DNA of 64,000 nt, from contig JAJEKV010000004.1 of assembly GCA_021234155.1 (NCBI GenBank), forward strand, positions 3,968,109 through 4,032,108, read 5' to 3'. A program made the translations under genes and the position numbers. The notes below the pieces were generated by a model that was not told the origin of the DNA, ran no database searches, and saw nothing but the letters and a program-made list of their open reading frames with translations. Within the stretch, counting starts at the first letter, position 1, and each line of letters begins with the position of its first letter. Shown piece by piece: positions 33,185 to 45,585 of the stretch. The DNA comes from Isoetes taiwanensis (lineage: Eukaryota > Streptophyta > Lycopodiopsida > Isoetales > Isoetaceae).

Positions 33185-35395
33185 AATTTATAGACAAAAA
33201 CAAAGGGAAGAACACAACCGGCTTACCTCAGGCACAAATCCCCTTGGACAAGACTCCACCTCCGTTCCCCACCACGCAACCCAACCCCTCCTTATCCGAA
33301 ACCCCAAAAAGGAAACAAGCCCAGAACCAGGACACATAAGAACCGCCGCCCTCACCGCCATCTCTGGAGCACACCAAGGCAGCACTACCTGTTCCAGCCA
33401 ACCGGGCAACAGATGCTCGGCCTAATTTCCAAGGTTTCGAATCCCCACTGCCACCGTCACCAAAATACCCTACTGACATAGAATACTTATACACACCATT
33501 AAAAACCTTAGGTTACAAATATACGCTTCCAAATTTCGGCCACGTTATGAAGCTGCCATTGATTGATTTCACTGAAAAAAATAAAAAATAAAAACATCCT
33601 AGCTGAAATTAAGTCATGGAGCAAATCCGCTGACGATGAGGAGTGTGTATCAAGATCCCTATGCTGGTAATTTCTTCCCACCATCGAGATCAATCTCCTG
33701 ACACTTATCCCGCAATTTATTGCGTCTCCAGCCTCTTCCTGATGGTCCACATTATCTCTCAAGACCTAAACTACCTCTATTAGTAGAATCAACTCCAAGA
33801 GTTTGCAATCCGTCCATTTAATTGGCTTTGCTAAAAGCCAGGGGCTAATAAACGCAAGTGTAATCTCAACCTAAGTCTATAACGAGCCTATATTTTAACA
33901 ACCACCTTGGCAAAACTATATATGGTTGATATTGTACATGTCTTGGACATATTACTTTTAAAAGTAAAAGAGGAGTTACAACAATTACATACACATCCTT
34001 ATGAAAGATTCTTCCTTTGGTGATGCCTTATGTATGCTTTCTTCATTTTACTTATGCAAGTCCTCTTTATGTTGTGTACTATTTCAAAGCTTGTTGAAGA
34101 TGGCAAGCACACAGTGATCTATAACCTAGAGGAATCCAAAACTACTTAAGCTTATAGTGCAGTTTAAAGTAAGTGATTCTAGGGTGTTTGCAAGAGATGG
34201 AGGCACCAGTAGCACGATTACATAATTTTTAGGGTCTAATAGATTACGAAAGGAGACCTTCATCATCGAAATGGAGTGTTGCCCGAAGTTCCTTCTGAGA
34301 ACCTTTCCGTAATCCCCCGAATTAAATATGGATTTCATGTACTGCACTTGAGAAATTGACAATTTTCAACGTTGTATCACCATTAATTTCACAAACTCCA
34401 TTTCAAAAGAAATTGTGAAAACTCTCCATAGATTGGACTCAAGAAAACGAGCATGGGGCAAGAAATTTGGAATCTTCCAACTTTGTATCATTAGTTTCTA
34501 CATAAGAATAGAGCAAGTTTGGAGATTCCAATTGGGCTACCACCACACCATTTCAAATGTGTGTTGCACGTGTTTTTTAGAAACATCTGATGTACTCCAT
34601 GAAAACTATTAATAGACTTAGAAGGCCAACATTTTGAGGACAAAAAACAATAAGGTAGTTGCCCAATTTGCTTCCTTTCCGGTTTGTTTACAAGAAACAA
34701 ATCGTATAATCTTAATTGATCAATGAACTTCGATTTGTGACTTTATTAGCAAAAACTATTTCTTTCAAAAATTAATGCCAGTTGAAAGAATTTGAATGAT
34801 CTTAAGCTCCAAACATGAGACATTAACATGTAAGCCCTAAGCAAAAAGTTATCTAGAGAGAGAATATATACTTTCTAAAAAGTATTTTAAAAGAAAATCC
34901 ACGTTAGGGAATGTTAGTCCCGTGCAACCAGGCACTGGACTATTCCTGAACACAACACAGGTCAAAGACAAAGGACCAGGTCAAGCGTCAGGTACACGCC
35001 CCCGCCGAAAACCACGCAAAAATCGACGCCCACGTCAAAGAAGAGGACCAGACAAGACAAATGACCGCCTCCGGGGGAGTTCGGCCTTAAATTAGCGGGA
35101 TTCCAGGCACTAATGACGACACTGCAAAGATTCCCCCAAATCAAGCATATGATCCGAAATTGGTGACCGAGATCACAAAGACTCTGCCATATGCCTATTC
35201 TGGACCCAACCAAAAAAAAGTGCAAGCGTGGAGTTTGCACTCGTAGTGTGATGTCTTGATCTGATCCCCGGTGCTGGGCATATCAAAGCTTACTGAGGAA
35301 GCAAGCGTCAAGGTATTGCCTCAAGTTAAGATGATCCTCTTTTGTTTGCACCTGTATTTGTGCTCTTGTACATTCCATCGGGATAGCCACTAAGA
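33185..35395. other. 5' flank of HUH gene, then unassigned DNA
   Basis: On the minus strand a glycine-rich open frame (33494-33228) ends beside a splice-donor-like GAGGTAAGC, so it could be a 5' exon of the HUH gene, but this is weak. 33500-34900 is AT-rich and unrecognised. 34900-35240 is GC-richer with an Arg-rich plus-strand frame (RPRRKPRKNRRPRQRRG) and no identifiable family. Confidence 0.35.
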
Positions 35396-35399
35396 TTGG

Positions 35400-36062
35400 T
35401 TCTCTTTCCAAAATGCTTTGAGGCATTGCGATCCTATTGCCATGAGAAGACTAGTATCGTCCATACTAACCACCTTCTGAAAGTATATGAGGTGGCAATC
35501 GAGGATCATCCTTTGGAGAGGGAAGAAACCTATCTCTTGCAAAAGAATCTAATACGGATTCTAGATTTAACCCCAAGTCTTCGAGCAAGGAACATTTTTT
35601 GTACATGCTCGAAGTCATTCCCAGTGGCCAGAGATACAATCAGGCCCCAGACTTCCACCTCATATAGAAGAACGATCTTCACCAAGACCCGGAACAAGTG
35701 CAACTAATGGGCCCAGCCATACAACTCTATTTTGTGGCGGTTGTTCTGCATTGCATACAGTGTCTTCCAACCTACTATCATTCATAATTGGATGGAAGCG
35801 TCCCAGTACATGGTAGAAGGGAATTCGACTCCCAAGTACTTGTAGGTGGGTGTTACCTCCACTTTTTGTCCCGGATAAGTAAATGAGGAAGGCCTTGACT
35901 GACATGAGGACGAGATGAGTAGCGCCTTAGTCTTGACCACATTGATGCACATATTAATGGCCTGGTAAAAAGTCTCCAGGGCATCCAGATGGCACTGCAT
36001 GTCTTCCAGAGTGTAAGCTAAAAGGTCGCATATGGCCGGACATTTTGAAATAGCCAAGACTC
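35400..36062 (-). mobile_element. LINE reverse-transcriptase fragment
   Basis: The minus strand encodes DMQCHLDALETFYQAINMC, VVKTKALLISSSCQ, TPTYKYLGVEFPST and YWDASIQL. This is the same part of the reverse transcriptase, just past the YADD box, as 62969-63622 (SHLDALDTFCQATDMRVNLA, TPTYKYLGVEF), and matches 55498-55743. Truncated at both ends and frame-shifted. Confidence 0.85.
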
Positions 36063-36179
36063 TTAAACGTATTTAGTTGAGGGTATTGGTGGCCTGGTCT
36101 CTGCAGCTCTGTCATAGTTTTTATTCAGCTTTGTAATATTTGTTGTCGAGCGAAGGCTTCGAAACATCTTCCTCGTGAT

Positions 36180-36870
36180 CTTCTTCAGCCACTGCATGTT
36201 CCAGATGGACCTTGGAAAAGTATTTTGGTGGATTTTATCCCAGACCTGCCACACTTTCTAAGGGTCATTCATGGTCATTGTTGATTGCTTCTCTAAGATG
36301 GCTCATTTTATTCCTTGCAACATCACCATCATCAATGAGGGAACAACTGATCTTTTTCATCAAGTAGTTAAACTTTATGGACTGCTAGACAATATCTTAA
36401 TTGATAACCTCAGTCCATCACATGTTTAGAAAGCGACTTTTTGGAGCTATTACATTACATGTCGATAGGTCATTGACTTTCTATCACCATCCAAAAAGTA
36501 ATGGGCAGCTAATCACACTCTCGAACAATAGTTGAGGTGCTTTATCAGTTATCAGTAGGATGATTGGGTCGATTGACTTCCATTAACTGAGTTTGCCTAT
36601 AATAACTTAGTATGTGCTTCTACTGGCCAGCTCCATTCTTTCTAAACTTTGGCTAGCATTATAGTTATAATCTTAGTGTCGATAGATATGAGTCTACCAA
36701 CCCTAGTGCTACGTCTCGGTTTGAGAAACTGTAGGCTCTTCAATCAGGTCTTCAGTACCATCTTCTCTAAGCACAAGAATGTTATCGGCATTATACTGAT
36801 TTACATTGGGGTCAAAGCATAGAGGTGGGGGACACTTTTTATGTCTGCGACGTGTAGTGTATTCGGTGCT
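36180..36870 (+). pseudogene. Ty3/gypsy retrotransposon integrase remnant
   Basis: A stop-riddled plus-strand frame reads MVIVDCFSKMAHFIPCN, LFHQVVKLYGL, FLSPSKK (usually YHPQTNGQ), RCFISYQ, DDWVDWLPLTEFAYNN, then FSLQALQSGLQYHLLQAQEC-like and VGDTFYVCD. This is the order of a Ty3/gypsy integrase core (first Asp in VIVDCFSK) and its C-terminal part. It would insert cDNA into the host genome; here it is dead. It points toward the LTR at 37726, probably the 3' half of the same element. Confidence 0.85.
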
Positions 36871-37439
36871 TTCTTAGCGCTTTTTTCCTTTTTTTTTTAA
36901 ATATTTTCATTTATTTTATTGATATTTTTTCCTAAAGTGCATTGATATTTCGCTTTGAAATACAAAATTGCAGCCTTAACAGGGTTACAGAAAAAGATAA
37001 AAATAAAAAACTTTTTTAGCACTGGTTGCTTGGTGTGTGCTTGGCAGGCGTAAAAATGCCTCCCAGCTCTATGCTTTGACCGATTATCAAGAAGCTCCCA
37101 CATTTCATATTGATGATTTGTCTGGCTTCAGCATAAGGACCTCGCAACAACACGTCCCTGCAACAACCTTGTCATTGCCTTGGCCTTTATCGGATCACTG
37201 CTCAGACCATCGATGTTGCATTTTGGCTTGAGCTCTCTCTAGTTGCTTGTTTATATCCAATATTTCATGTTTTAATATTGGAGCTATACACACTTAATCT
37301 CTTTCCAAATTGAGTTCTTCCACCGCCTCTATGGGTAGAAATTGATGGTCATGAGGGGTTCGAGGTTCGAGAGATTTTGAACTCTAAGTTTCTTCATCGG
37401 CGATTGTATTACTTTGCCGATTGGGAAGGATATTCTCCA

Positions 37440-37725
37440 AGTGATCGAACTTGTGAACCTACAAAGGATCTAATGCTCCTAACAAAGATAAGCCAAGTTC
37501 AAGTACTCCAGCTCTAGCTCCAAAGACTCATTGCCATCATAAGAGAGGGATGATGTGATGACTATACGAATATTATACTCGTACGTACAAAGATGGTCAT
37601 GATCGAACCTGGGAACTTTCAACGAATCTAATGCTCTTGATTGTTGAATTTCACCGATGTTATTAGATAAGCCAAGTTCAAGTACTCCTGCTCCAGCTAC
37701 GAAGACTCATTGCATAAGAGAGGGA
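37440..37725 (+). repeat. Tandemly duplicated PPT-LTR junction, period about 175 bp
   Basis: AAGCCAAGTTCAAGTACTCC through the purine run AAGAGAGGGA to TGATGTGATGACTATA occurs at 37490-37566 and again at 37669-37741. The purine run just left of TG-starting LTR sequence looks like a polypurine tract. The first copy keeps only about 75 bp of LTR before the second begins. Confidence 0.7.
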
Positions 37726-38589
37726 TGATGTGATGACTATACCGATATTATACTCGTGTGTACAAAGACGGTCATCATACAAATGCAAAAAGAAATTGCA
37801 TGAGGCAGGGTTTGAATTGGCAACTCCACCTATGCCGTTTGCATCTTACTCTTATGGCTGCTATACACGCATGGATGACCTTGACGCGATCTGATTCATT
37901 GGAGTGGGGCGATCCTGACCATTGGTCTAGATATATATAGAGGCATCTCATTCTTGTCGAACCATTCCAGTTCAACGTCAGTCTTGAGCCTTCTAGCTCA
38001 AGCCCTTGTAGTTCTGCTCCATTTTATCAAGCATACTCAGCGTTTCAGTATATTTTTGAGTATTCCTCATGGATTTGCCGCTTTCACTTGTTTTTACATA
38101 GGTTCACGACACCACCGGCTTGAAAGGAAATGCACTGAGGCTGTATTTAAATAGGACCCCTTATCGAAGGGTATCTTAAACCAACTGCGGTTGTATTAGG
38201 GCTATGTTTTAAGTGTTGTGGTCCTCGAGCTCAGTATCTCAGCTCCTAGGAGATATATTTGATCGTATCCTTACAGAAATTGGGAGAGAGGCAAACAGAT
38301 GTGGAATCCTAGTCTTTTGCATATAACTGGACAACCTTGTCAGTAATACTTCTTGTCCTTTAAGAAAGAATTGAATGCAGTAGCCAACACCCTTATTTCG
38401 GTAGAATCTAACATATAAGCCAAATATCACATTCATGCGCGCACTCTGAGGTAAGTACCATATCCCCTTGTACACCCCGCTTATGAGTTTCCTTGAGTTA
38501 TTATAGGTTTTAGGTGCGCTCCCATCCTTTTCCCATAATTGACTGTTCTCGTGACAGTCACTTACATGTCAGAGCTTCTGTGTGTTTCA
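37726..38589 (+). repeat. LTR of a Ty3/gypsy-type element
   Basis: Begins TGATGTGATGACTATA after a purine-rich tract and ends TGTGTTTCA, giving TG...CA ends over about 864 bp. A TATATATAG promoter-like site lies at 37931-37939. A primer-binding site follows directly. With the integrase on its left and the PBS on its right, it could serve both as 3' LTR and as 5' LTR. Confidence 0.65.
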
Positions 38590-38590
38590 T

Positions 38591-38602
38591 TGGTATCGGA
38601 GC
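38591..38602 (+). promoter_or_regulatory. tRNA-iMet primer-binding site
   Basis: TGGTATCGGAGC, one base from the usual plant retrotransposon PBS TGGTATCAGAGC, directly after the LTR end CA. It would prime minus-strand cDNA synthesis. The sequence to the right (to about 39400) should be gag-side DNA, but I cannot recognise it. Confidence 0.75.
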
Positions 38603-39439
38603 TAGAAGATCTTGGATCATGCATTCTTGTGCTTAGTGGAAACTCCCATTGGTGTGGAAGAACTACTAAAAAACTTAACCGACTACAGCATATGTGAATC
38701 TATAGCTATGGCCAAGCCTTGTTTCTCTTCTATTATATTATGTAAAAGCAATGTAATGCAATCCTTTGTGCATAGAAGGAGAAGAATATGAATGCCTTGG
38801 ACTAGTTGATATCCTTCGTCTTCCTCGAGATGTACATTCAAGGCCTATTCACAATGGGTGGAGATGATATACTCATGAAGGAAAGGCAAGGCCTACAGAG
38901 GTTGTTTGAGCGACTCCCCATGAAGGACTACACTAGCATTAGCACTAGCGAGATGGTTGGTATTCTCGTCTTCCTCGAGATGGTTTGCTTGTTAAGCGGC
39001 AGCAATAATACGCTCCTCATCGCCACTAATATCCTTGTTCGCGGAAGTGGGTATGCGGCAATAGCCTCTCCTCGTTTGCAACTTTCTGCTTGTATATTAT
39101 AAGTTATTAATTGGTAGTCGAGAGTGGCTAATTGGAGCTATAAAATAAGATGTTGTCCTGGCGTCAAGATACTGACAACATGCATACATGGATTGATCCA
39201 TCAATGATTTTCGAGAGAAGGATCGGCACAACTATCAGATCAGCTAGTAATAGGTCCCTCCACCTCGTCCAATGACATTTACATGCGCACGGAGATATGT
39301 ATCCTATCGGCTGTAGTGATCAGTCGCTGTGGGATCCCAAAAATACACTTGATGTATTGGAGAATATCAACCAGATGAGCATTAGCTCTTCTTTCGCCTT
39401 AGTTTAGGGGGGATGCACCAGCACAAGCAGGTGTGGATG

Positions 39440-39869
39440 AAGCGAGGCCGAAAGCCCAACTCCGCACGTCCACAGAGGGTGAGTTAGGGCCTAAGATCAG
39501 ATGAGAGAGAATGCATCGCAAAGCAAGAGGCTCCCTCCTCAACATGGATTTCATGATCCATTGGGTCCATACGCAAAATGTAGGACGTTCTTTTTAGTCT
39601 GTTACTCATGTGGCGATTTCCAGAAAGAGACGCTATGTGAAGAGATTGAGAAAGGGGTCATTTTCTCATCTGACTCCTCGTCATCATTCATGTTAGTTGT
39701 GAATCCCCTGTGGAAGGTAGAAGAGGATGTTAGAAACAAGATACAACAAACACATCACAATTTCGCAAGCAAGTTCGGGGGATAGAGCCATATGCGCGGT
39801 GACGTGCTCATACGGTTCGGAAAGGACTTTACACCGTTGGCTATGATGGATGATGTCACTATGTATCCC
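39440..39869 (+). pseudogene. Mitochondrial nad1 group II intron, 3' part
   Basis: A 34-nt segment at 39785-39818, GAGCCATATG...CATACGGTTC, has the length and stem pairing of group II intron domain V, including the AGC triad near its 5' end. One pair that is normally C-G appears mismatched. A domain VI-like stem with AUGAUGG/UGAUGUCA follows, and the intron ends just before AAATATGCCTTTTC at 39870, the start of a nad1 exon. The left limit is uncertain. This is nuclear-located mitochondrial DNA unless the assembly is chimeric. Confidence 0.6.
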
Positions 39870-40122
39870 AAATATGCCTTTTCAGGAGCATTACGATATG
39901 TGGCTTAAATGGTCTCTTATGAAGTCTCCATTGGTCTCATTATTATTACTGCATTATTCTGTGTAGGTTCTTGTAACTTCAATGAGATTGTCATCGCGCA
40001 AAAGCAGATATGGTTTGGGCATTCCCTTGTTCCTTCTACTAATTATATTCATTATTTCATGTCTAGCAGAAATAGGGCTCCGTTGAATCTACAAGAAGCA
40101 GAAGTTGAATTAGTTGCAGGCT
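39870..40122 (+). pseudogene. nad1: Mitochondrial nad1 exon copy (NUMT)
   Basis: The frame reads KYAFSGALRYVA, a stop, [37 protein letters not shown], then degraded sequence to [16 protein letters not shown]. This is the middle of NADH dehydrogenase subunit 1, a membrane subunit of complex I. The TAA codon at 39906-39908 falls where CAA would be expected. The exon is continuous across the position where seed-plant nad1 carries its next intron. It stops at the LVAG boundary, the usual start of another nad1 intron. Damage such as LNLQ for FDLP marks it as non-functional. Confidence 0.85.
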
Positions 40123-40136
40123 AAGAAATTAGTCAC
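40123..40136 (+). repeat. Target-site duplication, left copy
   Basis: AAGAAATTAGTCAC, identical to 45451-45464; the two frame the L1 insertion. Confidence 0.95.
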
Positions 40137-43100
40137 TCTTGATCTGGTGTCAGATTTCGGCGTGCTTGGGCTCGTTGGAAAGCTTGCTCCGAGCTCTTTC
40201 CGGAGGTGTATAGCATCAGCTGTTTTGCATGTGGCTTGTTTCCACAAACAACTGATTTTCGGACTGGTTCGAATGTCATGGCTCCTGCCAGACAGGCTGA
40301 TGGGGGATCGATTGAGCCTCATGGCTTGGGGCTGAAGCCAAGGGAGATGGCGAGGAGAAAGAATCCTCCAGTAAAGGGGAAGGGCGCGGGTCTCGGCATG
40401 CATGAAGAGGCGCGGGCTGTAGGAAGTGGCATGCAATTGGTGGCAGAGATGAGGGAGCTCTTGGAATCCCCTTCGATTGAGAGGTATGTGGATTGCTCTT
40501 CCTCTCAATATAATTCTGAGACCCAAGTAGATTGTGTTTTGGAGACTCCGGTTGTGATTCCATCAAGCATGCCTTCTTTGGAAACTGGATCTGTGATGCT
40601 CTCTTCCCCTGTGCTTGGGAAGGGATCACTTGCTGGTGATGCGCCCTCTTCTAGGGTGCATGTAGCTGATGTGCCTCTTGGGGTGCCCCTGGATACCTCT
40701 CAGGGTGCCAGGGCGGCAGCCCCAACTCTGTCTTCGGCCTAGTGGAGCAATGACATTGCTTTCGCATCATTTCGGCGGGGTTTTCAGATTGGATCAAGCG
40801 CAAGGCTCCGGAGTGTAGGACTGCCCGTGTTCAAGAGGCTCTGAAATTTGTGGAGGATCATCACTCTGTTGACCTGCAGGTAGCTCTTCCAGAGACTCCA
40901 TGGATAGATATTGATCATACCAGGCATGTTCAGACCATTGAGAATGTATTTGGGCTACTTCACAGGTTACATATTGGACACGAGGAGGTTTAGCTCTTGG
41001 CTTGCTGGACATCTGAGGCGGATTGGTTTGCCCAGGTATCAGTCTCTGAAATTCCTACCAAATAATTGCTTCATAATCATGTTTGAGGCTGAGTTTTCTG
41101 TGCGGCAATTGGTTAGTCGGGAGGTGGATACTTTGGGTGAATCATATGTGTTGTATCAGTATTATACTCCGGCAATGTCCACCAGTTCTTTGACAGCGGT
41201 TAAAATCCCGTGTTGGTTCCAGATTCAGGATCTTCCTCCTGATCTGATGGTGCCTGATTTCTTGGTTTCTATGGCTAATGGCCTGGGTGTATATTTGGCT
41301 CATTCTATTGTGCAGGTTCCCAAGATCTGTGTTGCTCTGCCTGCTTTGCAGCCTGTGCCCACTTCTCTTCCAGTGCGTAGTGGTCCCTGGCATTTTCTTT
41401 TCCGATTGAAGCTTTTGAATGGCTCTGAGATCCGGCGGATGTTTCCATCTATTGTGCTACCATCTGACCCTGTTGATGATCCTGCTGGTCCTACTAGTGC
41501 TTGTGATGTGGCGGGGGTTGCGGGTGCTTATGCAGGGGCCCAGGATTCCTCTGTTCCTGAGGCAACGGGCAGCGGACTCCGTGGTGCAGTGAGTGGAGTT
41601 GGACGAGGTGGTGTGGTTGGGAGAGGTGGTGTGGGGCGAGGCCAGGGCAGGCTTGCTGCTGGCCGCCCATTGGATGGCGGGGCTAGGGGACGTGGTGGCT
41701 CAGGGTATGGCTCAGATGATTTGGTTGTGGCTAGATCTGAGGACAGGGCTATGGGAGGGGCTGGTGATCCTGCTGGGGATGTTCCGGTAGTGGTATGTGC
41801 TGAGCATGAGGTGGCTGGAGCAGCCCGGTTGGAGGTAGAGACTAGTGTGGCCCATGACTCTATGGAGGTGCCTGGGGGACTTCCAACACGTGTTGGAAGT
41901 GGAATGTCACGTAGAGTGGTTGTGGGTCACATTCTTCGTGATTAATCCCTCGGCTCTAGATGATGACTCTGTGGAGGGGCTGATGGCCCGGTGGATAGGC
42001 ATGTGGGGCTGGACACTTCTCCTCGGGATGAATAGGTCGATCCTCGGTTGGAATGTGGGGGTGTGGTCCTCTAGTAGTAAGAGGGCCCATGTTTCTTTGG
42101 CACTTGGCGGTTCGCTCGATATTGTTTGCATTGAGAGCATAAGTGCTATAGGGGTGATATGTCTAGGCTCATGAATATGGTTGGTAGGCAGTTTGGCTCT
42201 ATTGCTTCTTCTTCTGGGCGGACTAGTGGGGGTACTCTTATTGCTTGGAGAATGGATGTGCAGGTCACATACCTGCAGTGCATGTGTTTGGTCGGTGGGC
42301 AATAATTAAGTGGTTGGAGGGAGGGCAAGAGTGGGGATTGTTAATGTTTATGCCCCTAATCAGCCTTCGGTGGGGGTGCTTTATGGGCCTGATCCAGGAA
42401 TAAGTTTGAGCCCTTGGTGGGTTCTTGAGGTTGCTTGGTTCTTTGTTAGGGGACTTCAATATGGTAGAGCGAGTAGAAGATCGCTCTGGTTCTGGAACCC
42501 AAGTTGTGCATGGATTTGAGAGGGACCAGTGGTCTCGTTTGTTGCAGGATTTGGTCTTGGTTGAGGTCCCCAGGGGACTTGTCTTTCACCTATTGTAATA
42601 GGCGATTAGTGCGGGCGGGTATGCTAGGTATGACCGGTGCTATGCTTCCCCATGCGACCTTGGATGGTATGCCCTCTTTGCCGGAGTAACATTCTGTCTA
42701 CCTCCATTTCTGATCATTACCCTCGGGTTTTGTCGGTCAGGGTGCGGTTGCCTCTCGGCCCTCTCGGACGGTGTTCGTTTGAACACCTTACAGGCGATGC
42801 GGATTTCTGACCCAGTGCGGGGAGTTGTGGCTTGATACCTTTTCATCTCGAAGGGTATGTGCGGTATGGTGACTGCGTTGGCGTGGTGAAGCATTTTGCC
42901 AAGGTCTTTGGTAGGCGTTAATGCGGCCGCCAGGCGGGGAGTTGCATAGTCTCTATCAAGAGTTGAGAAGATTCGGTACGCTGCCTTCGATGGCATTAGG
43001 GAGAATGCAAAGTGTTACAAACAGTATTGTTGCTCTGGAGCAGGTTAAAGTGCGGGGGAGGCACGTGTGAAGGCAGCCCTTACCGGTTGAAGGAGGGGAC

Positions 43101-45450
43101 ACCGATTCGTCGGTGTTCTTCAGAGCGGCTAGGCAGGTGGCGATATCAAAGATCTATGGCGTCCCTTGCTTTGCCTAATGGCCGGACTTTGGAGGATCCC
43201 CCTGATTTGCAGAGGTATGTGCATGCTCATTTCTCAGGGTTTTTTGCGCAGCGCACTCTTCCCTATGAGCAGGAGATGCAGGAGCTTGTTTTGGGGGCTG
43301 TTAAGCCATCTATTTTGTCTTATAAGCGTGAGAGCTTGGAGCAGGAACTGTCCAGAGAGGATTTAGCGGAGGCATGTATGTGCATGGCCAAGGATAAATG
43401 TCCTGGGCTGGATGGCATCCCTGTGGAGTTGTTTTGTGGCGGAGGCACTGTCTTAGTTGTTTTTGGCTGCAGTGGAGGAGGGGGTGGTGGATGGGCTTCG
43501 GATGCAGGATGGTAGTCAGCAGATTATTAACCAGTTCGCTGATGACACTTTCCTCTTCTTGGTGGCAGAAGAGAGGAATTTGCGGAATGTAAAGGGTTTG
43601 CTGGATACTTTCTCCTTGGCCTCAGGCATTCTTCTGAATTGGGGTAAATGATCCGCATTATGGGCCCAGCTGACTCCGCCTCCTCCTTGTTTGGCTCTAT
43701 TCCCTTGGAAGGTGCTTCCAGGTATGGGCCCAGCTGACTCCGCCTCCTCCTTGTTTGGCTCTATTCCCTTGGAAGGTGCTTCCAGGTAATGTGCACTAAG
43801 CTGTTGGGTATTCCCTTTGGAGGGGATGTTTCCATGGGGAGGGTGTGGGATGAGATTTTGCAGGGGTTGCAGAAACACCTCAATTGGTGGAAGGGTAGCA
43901 AGTTGTCCATGACAGGTAGGATCACTATTGCCAAGTCAGTACTTTGTAGCACTCATGTGTATACAGCATCTGCGATGTTAGCTCATGAGGGTAAGATCTG
44001 TGCTTTGGATAAGATTGTTCGAAATTTTGTGTGGGGCGGGGATGATGAAGGGGCGGTTGTTAAAGTGGCTTGGTGGAAGTGTCTCCGCCCCCGGGAGGAT
44101 GGGGGCTTGGCCATTCTGGATTTGGCACTGCATAGTAAGGTGTTGGTCTCCAAGTTTATTTGGAGCACTCTGCAGGATGGAGCCTCTTCTCCTGGTGCGG
44201 CGCTGTTGTTGCAGTCTCTTCGCCATTGTGTGGCGTTTGGGAAGCCGTCTGTGCATGTGGAGTTGCCTTGGGCACTGTTGTATGGTCTCCGGCCTTTCCC
44301 ACATGCATCCCCTTTTCTCACGGGGGTGTTGCGGGAGATCATGTGCGTGTGCTCTTCCAGATAGATTATGCCTCAGTTTATCACCACTCTTCTCTTTTCT
44401 TGTGGGTTCCTCTACCCCCAAGACTTGCCCTTGGCGCCATTTGTGCATGCTCGACGCGAGAGCCCATTGGAGGCGAGTTGATGTGCTCACCTTGGAAGAT
44501 TGGTATTGGGGTGGTCGGCTAGCCCGTGGGAGTTCTTTCGAGCTCGCCTTTGAAGAGGCGTGGACCAGGGCTATCACGGGAACAAGTGGCGGGAGGGGGC
44601 TACACATACCTATATTCCGCTACACATACCTATAGTCCCTCAGGATGATGTGGTGGTGCAGGTTTGGAAGGTTCATCCGGATATTGTGTCTTCTTGTTTT
44701 GTGCGGTCTTGTTACTGGGTGTTGGCTATTCATGACACTCTGCCCCCTTCAGGCAAGTGGTCTCTGCAGCTTCTGGGTTCTCGATGGTGTTCGGTTTGGA
44801 CGTGGACATGGAGCTCACTTCCTCCACCAAAGGTTAGGGTGCTTATGTAGCAGGTGGTGCACCGCTGTATCAGGGTGAATGTCCTTGTGAGTCAGTTTAG
44901 GCCGGGTGTGAGCCCTCTTTGCCCTTGTTGTGGCCTTCATCGTGAGGCTGTGGAGCATTGTCTGGTTTTATGCCCTCACTTGCAGGCTGCCTGGGATTGG
45001 GTTAGGTCTGTTTCAGGTGAGATTGACTAGCCAGCAGTTGCTGCTTCATGTGTATCCTGGTGCTTGGCCGCTCTTGCGGCAGCAAGCCTTGCATCTATGC
45101 GTGGCTTGGTTGGTGTAGTTGATTTGGAAGCGGCGGCGGTTGTGGATCTTTTAGGGGATTCAGCAGCCTGCAGCCTCTCGATTCCTTGACTCAGGTACAA
45201 GCTATTTCAAAGCTTTCTGGTGTTCCCGGGATTAGTAGAGCGGAAGTTTGCCATTTGGCGGGACTTCTTGGGTGTTGTAGATGGTGATGGTCGGTTTGTA
45301 CAACAGTAGATTTGTAGTTTTTTTGTGAGTTTGTTGTGGAGTGTCGAGGTATCGCTGTCTCTTTGAGGCAGTTCTCCTTCCTCCTCACTTGCTTTGTAAC
45401 ATTACTATTCTTTTAATGTATTGATGACACAGTTCTTCAAAAAAAAAAAA
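40137..45450 (+). mobile_element. L1-type LINE, nearly full length, inactive
   Basis: Bounded by a 14-bp target duplication and ending in a poly(A) run at 45439-45452. ORF1 products are at about 40206-40742 and 40911-41945; the second has a DUF4283-like RNA-binding part (FSSWLAGHLRRIG, FEAEFSVRQLV, IPCWFQIQDLPPDL) and a Gly/Arg-rich tail. ORF2 is broken: endonuclease remnants (about 42170-42700), reverse transcriptase with NQFADDTFLFLVAEE near 43530 and GILLNWGK, then a C-terminal zinc finger (CPCCGLHREAVEHC, near 44918). A 63-bp segment with GCCCAGCTGACTCCGCC is duplicated at 43660-43785. The GC content is well above the flanks. It inserted into mitochondrial-like DNA. Confidence 0.92.
40911..41945 (+). 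pseudogene. L1 ORF1 protein (DUF4283-like)
   Basis: A 344-codon open stretch without an ATG at its start. It holds RYQSLKFLPNNCFIIMFEAE, SVRQLVSREVDTLGESYVLY, VKIPCWFQIQDLPPDLMVPD and ends with a long Gly-Arg-Val tail (GVGRGGVVGRGGVGRGQGR). In plant L1 elements this protein coats the element RNA. The preceding frame at 40206-40742 is probably its N-terminal half after a frame change near 40742-40911. It overlaps nothing host-derived. Confidence 0.75.
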
Positions 45451-45464
45451 AAGAAATTAGTCAC
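45451..45464 (+). repeat. Target-site duplication, right copy
   Basis: AAGAAATTAGTCAC, exact copy of 40123-40136; its first two A bases merge with the poly(A) tail. Confidence 0.95.
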
Positions 45465-45585
45465 ACCTTTCCAACAACACAATTGCCTTAAACAATGGTT
45501 GTTTTGTTAGTAATATTGTTTATTTCTTTTTGTCACAGCCATGGATCATGTTCGGGGTGGACGCAAAACATGTGATGATTTGGAC

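Noticed and set aside
34904-35240. GC-richer stretch with an Arg-rich frame (RPRRKPRKNRRPRQRRG)
   Set aside because: Frame closes soon after and nothing conserved is visible; it could be a transposon coat-protein tail but I cannot show it.
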